From positions 186,001 to 250,000 of the forward strand of contig CAVZNQ010000023.1 of the NCBI GenBank assembly GCA_963776665.1: a stretch of 64,000 bases of DNA. Direction: 5' to 3'. The first letter of the stretch is position 1. Every line of letters begins with the position of its first letter. The translations under genes were made by a program, and so were the position numbers. Shown here piece by piece: positions 17,925 through 27,248 of this stretch. This DNA is from Roseiarcus sp963776665 (GTDB lineage: Bacteria > Pseudomonadota > Alphaproteobacteria > Rhizobiales > Beijerinckiaceae). The notes under the pieces were generated by a model. That model made no database searches and was not told the origin of the DNA. It worked only from the letters and a program-made list of their open reading frames with translations.

Positions 17925-18461
17925 ATGACCGTCAGGATGGAACCGGCGTTCGACACCAGAGCGTTCCGGCGCGCCTTGGGCCATTTTCCCACCGGCGTCT
18001 GCGTTGTCACCTCGCGGGTGGACGGCGCGGCGAGTCGGCATGACGGTCAGTTCGTTCAACTCGCTGTCGCTCGCGCCGCCGCTGGTGTTGTTCAGCGTCG
18101 ACGCCGGCGCGGCGAGCCTGCCCCTCTGGCGTCGCGCCGAGGGCTATGCCGTCAACGTGCTCGCAGAGAATCAGAAGGACATGTCCGACCGCTTCGCCAG
18201 GTCCGGCGCCAACAAGTGGGAAGGAACGACCTACGAAGAGGGATTGTTCGGCGCCCCGGCCTGCCTGGCGTCGCGGCCCTCCTCGAATGCGCTGCGTGGG
18301 CGACGCATGCGGCGGGCGATCATGTGCTGTTTATCGCCGAGGTAAGGCGCTTCCGGACCGCCTCGGGGCGGCGCCCGCTGGTGTTCAGCAACGGGCGATA
18401 CGCCAAGCTTCACGAAACCGAGTTCACCGCCTCGCTCTGGCCGCTCGACATCCACTACTGA
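17925..18461 (+). pseudogene. flavin reductase (HpaC-like), two compensating frameshifts
   Basis: The pieces in order are FDTRAFRRALGHFPTGVCVVTSR (first frame), RVGMTVSSFNSLSLAPPLVLFSVD to EGLFGAPA (second frame) and LPGVAALLECAAWATHAAGD to the end (first frame again). One extra G lies at about 18027-18032 and one C is missing at about 18259-18262. Joined, they give a normal FMN-binding flavin reductase of about 178 residues, the NAD(P)H:flavin partner that feeds FADH2 to the HpaB-type oxygenase 12 bp downstream. As given, the middle 75 residues would be garbage. Confidence 0.82.
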
Positions 18462-18473
18462 AGGCTGACGACC

Positions 18474-19962
18474 ATGCCCAAGACCGGATCTCAACACGCG
18501 CAGTCGCTGAACGACGGGCGAGAGGCGTTCATCAACGGAGAGCGGGTCGTCAATGTATGCGAACACCCGGCGTTTCGCCGGACCGCGCGGACGATCTGCG
18601 GTTTGTTCGATTTTGCGGCTCGGCCGGAAAACGCCGATCTGATGACGTTCGCCCATCCGGATGCGAATGCGACCGAGGGCCAATCGGATCTGGCAACTTC
18701 CGCGCAGCTATGAGGATCTCGTCACCCGTCGAAGGGCGCTCGAAGCCTGGGCCGAGCTCCACGGCGGATTCCTCGGCCGCGCGCCCGACCATGTCGCGTC
18801 GTGCATCTCCGGCATGGTCATGGGCGCCGACGTGTTCGAGTCCTATGACGCGGCGCGCGCTGGCGCGCTCGCGGACTACTACCGCTACGCTCGGGACAGC
18901 GATCTCTATCTCACGTATGTGATCATCAACCCCCAGGCGGACCGCTCGAAGGGACCCAGCGAGCAGCAGGATCGTTTTCTCGCCGCCGGCGTGGTCGATC
19001 AGGACGCCGGGGGCCTCACCATCCGCGGCGGCAAAATGCTGGCGACCGGCGGCGTTTTCGCCAACGAGGTGTTCGTCACCTGCATTCAGCCGTTGCGCGA
19101 GGGCGAGGAGGCGTATGCGGTCTCGTTTGCGGCGCCGATGAATTCCAAGGGCCTCAAGATCCTGAGCAGGCGGTCATACGAAGAGGGCGCAACCAGCGTC
19201 TTCGACTATCCGCTCGCCAGCCGCTTCGACGAGAATGACGCGGTTCTCTACTTCGACGACGTCAAGGTCCCGTGGGACCGAATTTTCGTCAATCAAGACA
19301 TCGCCATGTGCCAGAAGCAATTCCACGCGACGCCGGCGCATGTCTACCAGAACTATCAGTCCCAGGTCCGGCTGATGGTGAAGATGCGCTTTCTGGTCGG
19401 AGTGGCCAGGCGGATCGCCGAGACCAACGGCGTCGTCGGCTTTCCGCAAGTGAGGGAGCTTTTGGGGACGCTTGCGGCGCAGAACGCAATGGTCGATGCG
19501 CTTGTCCATGCGATGGAGATCAAGGGAGGCATGCACGGACCCTATTTCGTCCCCGATGCTCACACGCTTTATTCCGCCCAGGTGCTGACACAGCAACTGT
19601 ACGCGCAGGTCATGATTGCGCTGAGGGAGCTGGCGGGCGGCGCGATGATCATGCTGCCGTCGTCGGTCCAGGATTTCGCCAATGCGGAGCTCGCCGCCCT
19701 GATCGACAAGACCCAACAGTCGCCGGCCGCCACGTCCGAGGATCGGGTCAAATTCTTCAAGCTTGCCTGGGACGCGGTCGGCTCCGAATTCGCCTCCCGC
19801 CATACGCAATACGAGATGTTCTACGCCGGCGCCAACTTCGTGACCAAGGGGCACAGCTTCCGGACCTTCGACTGGGATCGCTGCACCGGGCTCGTCGACC
19901 GGATGCTCGACAGCTATTCGCTCGCCGACGAGGTTTCGCCATCCAAGCCGCTCGCCGCTTGA
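18474..19962 (+). pseudogene. 4-hydroxyphenylacetate 3-monooxygenase, oxygenase component (HpaB-type), one frameshift
   Basis: FADH2-dependent phenol ortho-hydroxylase. The short first frame (DGREAFINGERVVNVCEHPAF, TARTICGLFDFA) is the HpaB N-terminus; the rest (RANRIWQLPRSYEDLVTRRR, HVASCISGMVMGADVF, YYRYARDSDLYLTYVIINPQ, then DYPLASRFDENDAVLYFDDV) is in the next frame, so a net +1 shift lies between about 18655 and 18685. Corrected length is about 495 residues, normal for HpaB. The arrangement regulator, reductase, oxygenase, cupin points to hydroxylation of a phenolic acid. Both catalytic genes are broken as given. Confidence 0.85.
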
Positions 19963-19970
19963 GGCGCGAC

Positions 19971-20339
19971 GTGGCGATTTCGAAGGAGCATCTCGAGTTT
20001 CACCAGATCGATCTCGCGACGGGCTGGCGCACGCCGGCGGGCTATCCGAAAGGGATCGAGGAGAAAATCCTCGCAGGCTCCCTCGACGAAAAGGCGAAGA
20101 CCGGCAACCGGACGCGCCTGCTGCGGTTCCAACCGGGCGCGCGCACCGCCGAGCCCTTCGTCCACGACTATTGGGAGGAGGTCTTCGTCGTCTCGGGCGA
20201 CCTGATCGTCGGCGACGAGAAGTCCGGGCTCACGCCTTTCGGCCCCAGCGCCTACGCCTGCCGTCCTCCCGGCGTCTCTCACGGTCCGTTCCGGTCGACG
20301 CAGGGGTGCCTGCTGTTCGAGGTGCACTACTACGACTAG
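19971..20339 (+). CDS. cupin-domain protein
   Basis: 122 residues from GTG 19971, 8 bp after the HpaB stop. The single cupin core shows RTRLLRFQPGARTAEPFVHD, then YWEEVFVVSGDLIVGD, and the second motif YACRPPGVSHGPFRS, giving His and Glu metal ligands. It resembles small cupins found with aromatic ring-hydroxylation and ring-cleavage genes, where they may bind or process pathway intermediates. It lies in the same direction as the oxygenase genes and ends 6 bp from the glycogen operon on the other strand. Confidence 0.75.
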   Translation: MAISKEHLEFHQIDLATGWRTPAGYPKGIEEKILAGSLDEKAKTGNRTRLLRFQPGARTAEPFVHDYWEEVFVVSGDLIVGDEKSGLTPFGPSAYACRPPGVSHGPFRSTQGCLLFEVHYYD

Positions 20340-20345
20340 CCGCTC

Positions 20346-23300
20346 TTACGTCCGCCCCTTGGCCAGCGCCGCGAGGATCTCCTGCGTGCGGCGCCCTGCG
20401 AAGGCGGCGGCGACGTCCCGCCCGGCCTTGAGGCGCCAGTTGGGCCGCTCGCGATCGGTTCCGGGCAGGTTGGTCTGGACCGCATCGCCGACGAGATCGT
20501 CGAACTGGGCGTGCGCGAGGATCGAGCCGGCGCGGCCGATGAGCGCATGGACGGCGGCGGCGATGGCGTCGGTGAGCGGCGCGTCGTCGGTCGGGCCCGC
20601 GCCGATCAGACCGGCGGCGACAAGGGCGGCGATGAGGCCGCGCTTCTCCTCCCGCCGGCGGGCGATCTCCTCGCCGGCCTTGGCCAGGGTGAGGAAACCG
20701 AGCGAGAGCCGCTCGGCGATGTCGGCGCCTCCCCACCAGCCGGCAAGCGTCGCCAGATCGTGGGTGGCGACGCAGGCGACCGAGAGTGGCGGATACGACT
20801 CGGGCGGGTGCACGTGCGGACCGTCGCGCTCGAACCACAGCACCCGCATCCCATGGATGTTGGCGCGCGTCATCCGGTCGCGGAAGCCTTCCGGCACGGT
20901 GCCGAGGTCCTCGCCGATCACCATGCAGCGGGCGCGCTCGCTTTCGAGCGCGATGTGGCCGATGAGGTCGTCGAGCGGATAGGAGAGGTAGGCGCCCTCG
21001 GCGGGCTTCGCGCCCGAGGGGATCAGGAACAGGCGCTGCAATCCCATCGCGTGATCGATGCGCAGCATCCCGGCGTGACGCATGTTGGCGCGATAAAGCC
21101 CGCTGAGCGATGTCCAGCCCTCGCGCGCCCCGGCGAGCGGGTTCGGCGCCGGCAGGCTCCAGTTCTGCCCTTGGGCGGAAAATGGATCGGGCGGCGCGCC
21201 GATCGTGACGCCGCGCGCAAGAATGGCGTCGTGCGCCCACGACTCCGTTCCGTCCGGCGCCGCGCCGACTGCGAGATCGCGATAAAATCCGATCTCGAGG
21301 CCGCGTCCGCGCGCGCGCTCCGCCGCCCGCCCGAGCTGGCGGTCGGCGAGCCATTGGCAGAAAAGAGCGAATTCGAAGCCCTGGCGGTTGCGCTCGATCG
21401 CCTTGTCGATCGCCTTCGGTTCGCCGTCTCTCAGGTCTTTTGGCCATTGCCGCCAGTTCTCGCCGGCCTCCCCGCTGGCGACGGCCTGGAAGGCGGCGAA
21501 GCGCCGCAGGGCTTCGCCGCCCGCTCGCGCGAAGGCATGGTAGTCGGCGATCAGCGGATCGCCCGGGCGGGCGGCGCGGGCGCGGGCGAAGGCCGCGCTC
21601 CAGGCCTCAAGCGCTGCGCGCTTGGCCCGCCACACGGCCTCGTACTCTACGGTTTTGGTCGAAGCCGCCGCCGCAAACGCCGGCGCCAGGCTCAAGAGCG
21701 CGGCGTCGACCGCGCCGTCGCGCGGCAGGCCGCCGCCGTCGAGCGCGTCGATGAGAATCGGATCGAGGAAGCGGCGATCGGAGGGAAAGTAGGGGCTCGC
21801 GCGATCGCGGTCGCGCGGGAACAGCATATGCAGGGGGCTCACGCCGAAATAGGCCGACCCCGCGGCGCCGGCTTTCTCGGCGGCGAGCGCGAGCGTCGAG
21901 AAGTCGCCAATCCCCTGGTCGCGGCCGTTCTCGTCGGCGCGCCGCAAGGCGTAGATCTGGGCGGCGACGCCGAACCGCTTGCGCAAGGCGGCGTCAGGGC
22001 CGTGGGCCTTCGGGGGAGCGACGGTCAGCGCGCATTCGACACCGCCGACGACGAGCCGGTAGCGGCCGACCGTGAGCGCCGGGAGGGCGATTGTGCGCTC
22101 GGCGACGGAGCGTCCGTCGGGCAGGTTGCGCGGTATGCCCTCGCCCGCCTCGACCCGCCATTCGCTGGTCGCGCCGTCTTCGCCGGTGATCTGCGCGTCG
22201 GCGGCCGCGGGCAGATCGCGCAATGGCGCAACTGGCGGCTCGCCGAGGCGGAGCACGAGCGAGAAGGGCAGGGGGCGGCGATGCGTTTCATCGACGAGGC
22301 GTGTGAGACTGTCGCGCGCAGCGGCTTCGCTGCCGACGTCGAGGCCGAGGGCGGCAAGAAGCGCAATCTTGGTCTCCGGCGCGACCGTGGTGCGCTTTCC
22401 TCCCACGTCCCACCATTCGCCGGCGACGCCCGCGGCGCTCGCGAGCGTGTCGATCGTCTCGGCGCTCGGCGCTCCGGAACCGGGACCGCCCTTCGCCGTC
22501 CGCGCTTCGGCGAGAATGAGCGAGGAGCGGGCGTGAAGCCGCACCCGGTCGGCGAGCGCGATTGCACGCTCGGGCGCCTCCGGACTATCGGTGTCGATGA
22601 GCGCCCGCCACGTCATGCCGGAGCGCGGCTCGGGCAGGCGGATCTCGGCATCCGCTGCCGACCTGTTCATCGCCACCGCGACGCGATCGGTCCCGCCGCC
22701 TTGCGGCGCGGCGAAGACGGCGACCATCACCGCGCCGGCCGCGTCGTTCCAGCCGCCCTCCGTCATCGGCCCGTCGGCGTCGCGCCATTCGACATCGGCA
22801 AGGCCGCTCGCGTCGAACGGCGCTCCGGTCAGGAAAGCGTCGCGCGACAGCGCGGGGTTGCTCAGTCGCGCCTTGATGAGCCGGGCGGTGAAGGCGATGA
22901 GCGAAGCGTCGGCGCCCTGCCAGTCGATCGCGCTTGTCGCGTTGTCCTGGGCGTAGGCGTTGTTGTTGCCGCCCTGGCTGAAGCCAAGCTCCATGCCCAT
23001 GGAGAGCATCGGCGTTCCGCGCGAAGCGAGGAGCAGCGTAAGCAGATTGCGCTCGTCGCGCGAACGCGCCTCGAGGATCGCCGGATCGTCGCTCGGGCCC
23101 TCGACGCCGTGGTTCCAGCTCAGGTTGTTGTCCGTCCCGTCGCGATTGTGCTCGCCGTTGGCCTCATTGTGCTTCTGGGCGTAGGAGACGAGGTCGCGCA
23201 GGGTAAAGCCGTCGTGGGCGACGACGAAATTGACGCCCTTGGACGGGGCCGCGGCATGATCGAAGATGTCGCGGGAGCCCGCGATCCTGGTTGCGATTTC

Positions 23301-24503
23301 GCCGCGCAGGCCGGCGTCGCCGCGCCAGAAGCGGCGCGCGGCGTCGCGGAAGCGGTCGTTCCATTCCGCGAACGCGGGGCCGAACCGGCCGAGCAGATAT
23401 CCTCCCGGCCCCAGGTCCCACGGTTCGGCGATGAGGCGCGCTCGCGCGAGGATCGGATCGGCGTCGAGCGCCTGGAAGAATGGCGCCTTTGGGTCGAAGC
23501 CGTCAGGGCGGCGGCCGAGTGACGGCGCGAGATCGAAGCGGAAGCCGTCGAAGCCGCCGTGGACCATCCAGCGCTTGAGCGCGCCGATCGCCATGTCGAT
23601 GACCAGCGGGCGGTCGAGCGCCAGGCAATTGCCGGTGCCGGCGTCGTTGACGTAGTGAGCGGGGTCGCGTGGGTCGAGGCGAAACCAGGCGGCGTTGTCG
23701 AGGCCGCGGAACGACAGCGTCGGCCCGAATTGATCGCTTTCGCCGTCGTGGTTGAAGACGACGTCGAGGATCGCTTCCATACCCGCGGCGTGCAGCGCGT
23801 CCGTAGCCGCGCGGACCTCGGCCCAGCCGCCCGGCGCAAGTCGCGGATCGGGCGCCCCGAACACGACCGCGTTGTAGCCCCAGGCGTTAGAGAGCCCGAG
23901 CGGCGGCAAATGCCGTTCGTCGACGAATACGTCGGCTGGCATGATCTCGACCGCGGTGACGCCGAGGCTCGCGAGATGCGCGATTGACGCCGGGTGAGCG
24001 AGGCCGGCGAAAGTTCCGCGCTGAGCCTCGGGGATCGCAGGGTTGAGACGGGAGAAACCGCGCAGGTTGAGTTCGTAGATGATGAGCGCCTCGGACGCGG
24101 CGCGCTTGAACCCCGCTTCGCCGGCCGGCGGCGCGCCGGCGATGGCCTTCGGCGCGAACGCGCCGCTGTCATCGCCGAATGCGAACATCGACGGGTGGAG
24201 GCGGAAGGGCCGGTCGAACCGCCAGGCATAGGGGTCGGCCAGGAGCTTGGAGGCGTCGAAGCGGGAGCCTTGCGCCGGATCGTACGGTCCCTCGACACGA
24301 AAGCCGTAGCGCGCGCCCGCTCCGAAGCCAGGCGCGACGCCGCGCAGGAGCCCATGCGCGTCGCGGGCCATCGGCGCACGCAGGACCTCGCGGTCGCCGT
24401 CGTAGAGGCACAGCGACGCGCTCTTGGCGTTTGGCAGGTCGAGCGCCGCTTCGAGACCTTTCGCCGTGATGACGACGCCGAGGCTCGTCGGAAGTTCACT
24501 CAT
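20346..24503 (-). CDS. fused glycogen debranching enzyme / 4-alpha-glucanotransferase (GlgX-MalQ)
   Basis: A single 1385-residue frame. Residues 1 to about 680 are GlgX (isoamylase type): YELNLRGFSRLNP, DVVFNHDGE, nucleophile Asp in GGFDGFRFDLAPSLG, Glu in ARLIAEPWDLG, and AHDGFTLRDLV. From about residue 720 to the end it is MalQ (amylomaltase): GIGDFSTLALAAEKAG, nucleophile in MLRIDHAMGLQRLFLIP, MVIGEDLGTVPEGF, and ACVATHDLATLAGWWGG. The protein would cut alpha-1,6 branches from limit dextrin and rework the released maltodextrins. Start ATG 24503 (SELPTSLGVVITAKGLEAAL) overlaps the glgA stop by 4 bases. Longer frames on either strand are shadows. Confidence 0.93.
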   Translation of the reverse strand: MSELPTSLGVVITAKGLEAALDLPNAKSASLCLYDGDREVLRAPMARDAHGLLRGVAPGFGAGARYGFRVEGPYDPAQGSRFDASKLLADPYAWRFDRPFRLHPSMFAFGDDSGAFAPKAIAGAPPAGEAGFKRAASEALIIYELNLRGFSRLNPAIPEAQRGTFAGLAHPASIAHLASLGVTAVEIMPADVFVDERHLPPLGLSNAWGYNAVVFGAPDPRLAPGGWAEVRAATDALHAAGMEAILDVVFNHDGESDQFGPTLSFRGLDNAAWFRLDPRDPAHYVNDAGTGNCLALDRPLVIDMAIGALKRWMVHGGFDGFRFDLAPSLGRRPDGFDPKAPFFQALDADPILARARLIAEPWDLGPGGYLLGRFGPAFAEWNDRFRDAARRFWRGDAGLRGEIATRIAGSRDIFDHAAAPSKGVNFVVAHDGFTLRDLVSYAQKHNEANGEHNRDGTDNNLSWNHGVEGPSDDPAILEARSRDERNLLTLLLASRGTPMLSMGMELGFSQGGNNNAYAQDNATSAIDWQGADASLIAFTARLIKARLSNPALSRDAFLTGAPFDASGLADVEWRDADGPMTEGGWNDAAGAVMVAVFAAPQGGGTDRVAVAMNRSAADAEIRLPEPRSGMTWRALIDTDSPEAPERAIALADRVRLHARSSLILAEARTAKGGPGSGAPSAETIDTLASAAGVAGEWWDVGGKRTTVAPETKIALLAALGLDVGSEAAARDSLTRLVDETHRRPLPFSLVLRLGEPPVAPLRDLPAAADAQITGEDGATSEWRVEAGEGIPRNLPDGRSVAERTIALPALTVGRYRLVVGGVECALTVAPPKAHGPDAALRKRFGVAAQIYALRRADENGRDQGIGDFSTLALAAEKAGAAGSAYFGVSPLHMLFPRDRDRASPYFPSDRRFLDPILIDALDGGGLPRDGAVDAALLSLAPAFAAAASTKTVEYEAVWRAKRAALEAWSAAFARARAARPGDPLIADYHAFARAGGEALRRFAAFQAVASGEAGENWRQWPKDLRDGEPKAIDKAIERNRQGFEFALFCQWLADRQLGRAAERARGRGLEIGFYRDLAVGAAPDGTESWAHDAILARGVTIGAPPDPFSAQGQNWSLPAPNPLAGAREGWTSLSGLYRANMRHAGMLRIDHAMGLQRLFLIPSGAKPAEGAYLSYPLDDLIGHIALESERARCMVIGEDLGTVPEGFRDRMTRANIHGMRVLWFERDGPHVHPPESYPPLSVACVATHDLATLAGWWGGADIAERLSLGFLTLAKAGEEIARRREEKRGLIAALVAAGLIGAGPTDDAPLTDAIAAAVHALIGRAGSILAHAQFDDLVGDAVQTNLPGTDRERPNWRLKAGRDVAAAFAGRRTQEILAALAKGRT

Positions 24504-25954
24504 TCGGCTGTCCTGGCGAGAGTCCGGTAGAGCGCGGCGTATCGCTGCGCCGGACCGCGCCAGGAGACGTCCGACCGCATGCCGTTGAGCTTGAGGCGCC
24601 GCGACATCGCGGGGTCGCGGCTGATCGCGAGCGCGCGATCGAGCGCGTTGGCGAGCGCTTCGACCGAAGGCGGATAGAACTGGACGCCCGTCGCCACGCC
24701 CGCCGCCCTCGCCGCCTCGTTGGCGTCGATGACCGTATCGGCGAGGCCGCCGACGCGGGCGACGATAGGCGCGGCGCCGTAGCGGAGAGCGCAGAGCTGG
24801 GTCAGGCCGCAAGGCTCGAAACGCGACGGCACGACGATGAAGTCGGCGCCGGCCTGGAAAAGATGGGCGAGCTTCTCGTCGTAGCCGATGACGCAGCCGA
24901 CCGACTCCGGGGCCGTCGCCGCGGCGGCGGCGTAGCCGGCCTCGAGCGCGGGGTCGCCCGAGCCAAGCAGCGCCAGCTGGCCGCCCTTGGCGATGAGCGC
25001 CGGCAGCGCCTGCAACAGCAGGTCGAGGCCCTTCTGATCCGAAAGCCGCGAAACGACCCCGAACAGCGGCCGGCTCGCGCCCGCCGCCAGCCCCATCTGG
25101 GTCTGGAGCGCGATTTTGTTGCGCACCCGCATGTCGATGCGCAGCGCGCTGTAGTTCTGCGCCAGCGCGGGGTCGGTGGCCGGATTCCACACAATATCGT
25201 CGATGCCGTTGACGATGCCCTGAACATCCGCCGCGCGAGTGCGCAAGAGCCCGTCGAGCGCCATGCCGAATTCCGGCGTCATGATCTCCCGGGCGTAGGT
25301 CGGCGAGACGGTGGTGATGCGGTCGGACAGCAGGAGACCAGCCTTGAGATAGCCGACGCCGCCGAAATATTCGACCCCGTCGATGGTCAGCGCGCTCGCC
25401 GGCAAGCCCAGTTCGGCGAAGATCGAGGCCGGAAAATGGCCCTGGAAAGCCATATTGTGGATCGTGATCGCCGTGCCGGGACGCGGACCATCCGCGTAGT
25501 GCAGGTAGGCGGGAGCGAGCGCCGCCTGCCAGTCATGGGCGTGAACGACCTGCGGCCGGAAGGCGGGGATGGCGCCGAGTCCGATGTCGGCGCCGACCCG
25601 CCCGAGCGCCGCGAACCGTTGCGCATTGTCGGGCCAGTCGAGCCCGTCCGGGCCGAGATAGGGGTTGCCCGGCCGGTCGAAGAGATGGGGCGCATCGATT
25701 GCGAACAGGTCGAGCCCTTCCGCTTTGCCCGCGAGGACGCGCGCCGGCCCGCCGAAGAGATCGGCATAGTCGTGCGCCGGAGACGCGGCCGCGAGCTTGG
25801 CGATCACCGCGGGGTAGCCGGGGACGAGCGTTCTCATCTCGACGCCTTCGCGGGCGAGCGCGCCGGGCAGTGCGCCGGCGACGTCGGCGAGCCCCCCGGT
25901 CTTCACGAGCGGAAAGATCTCCGAAGCGACGGAGAGGACTTTCAGCTCGCTCAT
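24500..25954 (-). CDS. glgA: glycogen synthase
   Basis: 484 residues. It transfers glucose from ADP-glucose to the growing alpha-1,4 glucan. GT5 motifs: the ADP-glucose site EIFPLVKTGGLADVAGALPG (residues 13-32), AHDWQAALAPAYLHY, TIHNMAFQGHFP, GIVNGIDDIVWNP, GVVSRLSDQKGLDLLLQALP, and the C-terminal nucleotide site PSRFEPCGLTQLCALRYG. The start overlaps the glgC stop by 4 bases and the stop overlaps the glgX-malQ start by 4 bases, so it is translationally coupled in the operon. Confidence 0.96.
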   Translation of the reverse strand: MSELKVLSVASEIFPLVKTGGLADVAGALPGALAREGVEMRTLVPGYPAVIAKLAAASPAHDYADLFGGPARVLAGKAEGLDLFAIDAPHLFDRPGNPYLGPDGLDWPDNAQRFAALGRVGADIGLGAIPAFRPQVVHAHDWQAALAPAYLHYADGPRPGTAITIHNMAFQGHFPASIFAELGLPASALTIDGVEYFGGVGYLKAGLLLSDRITTVSPTYAREIMTPEFGMALDGLLRTRAADVQGIVNGIDDIVWNPATDPALAQNYSALRIDMRVRNKIALQTQMGLAAGASRPLFGVVSRLSDQKGLDLLLQALPALIAKGGQLALLGSGDPALEAGYAAAAATAPESVGCVIGYDEKLAHLFQAGADFIVVPSRFEPCGLTQLCALRYGAAPIVARVGGLADTVIDANEAARAAGVATGVQFYPPSVEALANALDRALAISRDPAMSRRLKLNGMRSDVSWRGPAQRYAALYRTLARTAE

Positions 25955-27234
25955 TGCGCGAGCTTGTCGATCATCGGCTGTGTAATGAGGGTGACGCCGG
26001 TTTCGGTGCGGCGGAACCGTTTGGCGTCGAGTTCGGGATCCTCGCCGACGACGAGGCCGTCGGGAATGCGCACTTCGCTGTCGATGACCGTCTTGATGAG
26101 CCGTACGTTGCGCCCGATGCTGACGTAAGGCAGGACGACAGTCTCGTGGACGGTGGTGAACGAGTGAACGTGCACGCCGGTGAAGACGAGCGACCGGCTC
26201 AGCGACGCGCCCGAGACGATGCAGCCTCCCGAGAGCAGCGTCGAAACCGCAAAGCCGCGGCGGCCCTCCACGTCATGGACGAATTTCGCCGGCGGCGTGA
26301 TCTCGCCGTAGGTCCAGATCGGCCAGCTGCGGTCGTAGAGGTCGAGATCCGGGACAACGTCGGTCAAATCGATGTTCGCGCCCCAATAGGCGTCGACCGT
26401 TCCGACGTCGCGCCAATAGGGCTTGGCCTCCTCGCTCGACGTCACGCAGGACTGCGAGAAATGGTGCGCGACCGCTTTGCCGTTCTTGACGATGTAGGGG
26501 ATGATGTCCTTGCCGAAATCGTGGCTCGAATTCGTGTCCGCCGCATCGCGCTTGAGCAGATCGATCAGGAACGAGGTCTCGAACACATAGATGCCCATGC
26601 TGCATAGGGCGACGTCCGGCTTCCCCGGCATCGGCGGCGGGTTCTTCGGCTTCTCCAGGAACTTGATGATCGTGTTCTTCGCGTCGACGTGCATGACGCC
26701 GAAGCCCCTGGCTTCTTCGAGGGAGGCTTCAAGGCAGCCGACGGTGACGTCTGCGTCGGTGTCGACGTGCTGCTGCAGCATCTTCTCGTAGTCCATCTTG
26801 TAGATGTGATCGCCGGCGAGCAGCACCATGAATTGAGGGCGGTAGCTCTCGATGATATCGATGTTCTGGAAAACCGCGTCGGCCGTCCCGAGGTACCACA
26901 TCGTCTCCGACACGCGCTGGGAAGCGGGCAGGACGTCGAAACTCTCGTTGCGCTCCGGCCGGAAGAAGTTCCAGCCGCGCTGCAGATGACGGATGAGGCT
27001 GTGAGCCTTGTACTGGGTGGCGACGGCGATGCGGCGAATGCCGGAGTTGAGCGCGTTCGAGAGCGCAAAGTCGATGATGCGCGATTTGCCGCCGAAATAG
27101 ACCGCAGGCTTGGCGCGCCGGTCGGTGAGTTCGAGCAGGCGGCTGCCCCGCCCGCCGGCGAGCACATAGGCCATGGCGTGACGAGAGTAGGGCGCCGAAA
27201 GGCCGAGCTCCTTCGCCGTTTTCGTCTTGAGCAT
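25951..27234 (-). CDS. glgC: glucose-1-phosphate adenylyltransferase
   Basis: 427 residues. It makes ADP-glucose from ATP and glucose 1-phosphate, the committed and allosterically controlled step of glycogen synthesis. Motifs: AYVLAGGRGSRLLELTDRRA and KPAVYFGGKSRIIDFALSNA, with the conserved Lys; YLGTADAVFQN; LAGDHIYKMDY; and WRDVGTVDAYW. A C-terminal left-handed beta-helix half follows. ATG 27234 with GGAG 8 bases upstream is preferred to the TTG two codons before it. It lies 14 bp after the glgB stop. Confidence 0.96.
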   Translation of the reverse strand: MLKTKTAKELGLSAPYSRHAMAYVLAGGRGSRLLELTDRRAKPAVYFGGKSRIIDFALSNALNSGIRRIAVATQYKAHSLIRHLQRGWNFFRPERNESFDVLPASQRVSETMWYLGTADAVFQNIDIIESYRPQFMVLLAGDHIYKMDYEKMLQQHVDTDADVTVGCLEASLEEARGFGVMHVDAKNTIIKFLEKPKNPPPMPGKPDVALCSMGIYVFETSFLIDLLKRDAADTNSSHDFGKDIIPYIVKNGKAVAHHFSQSCVTSSEEAKPYWRDVGTVDAYWGANIDLTDVVPDLDLYDRSWPIWTYGEITPPAKFVHDVEGRRGFAVSTLLSGGCIVSGASLSRSLVFTGVHVHSFTTVHETVVLPYVSIGRNVRLIKTVIDSEVRIPDGLVVGEDPELDAKRFRRTETGVTLITQPMIDKLAQ

Positions 27235-27248
27235 GGTCAACTCCGTCG

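Noticed and set aside
20511..23522. Plus-strand open frame of 1003 codons opposite glgX-malQ
   Set aside because: Antisense to a clear GlgX-MalQ protein; Arg/Gly/Ala-rich composition without domains is the usual shadow of high-GC coding DNA.
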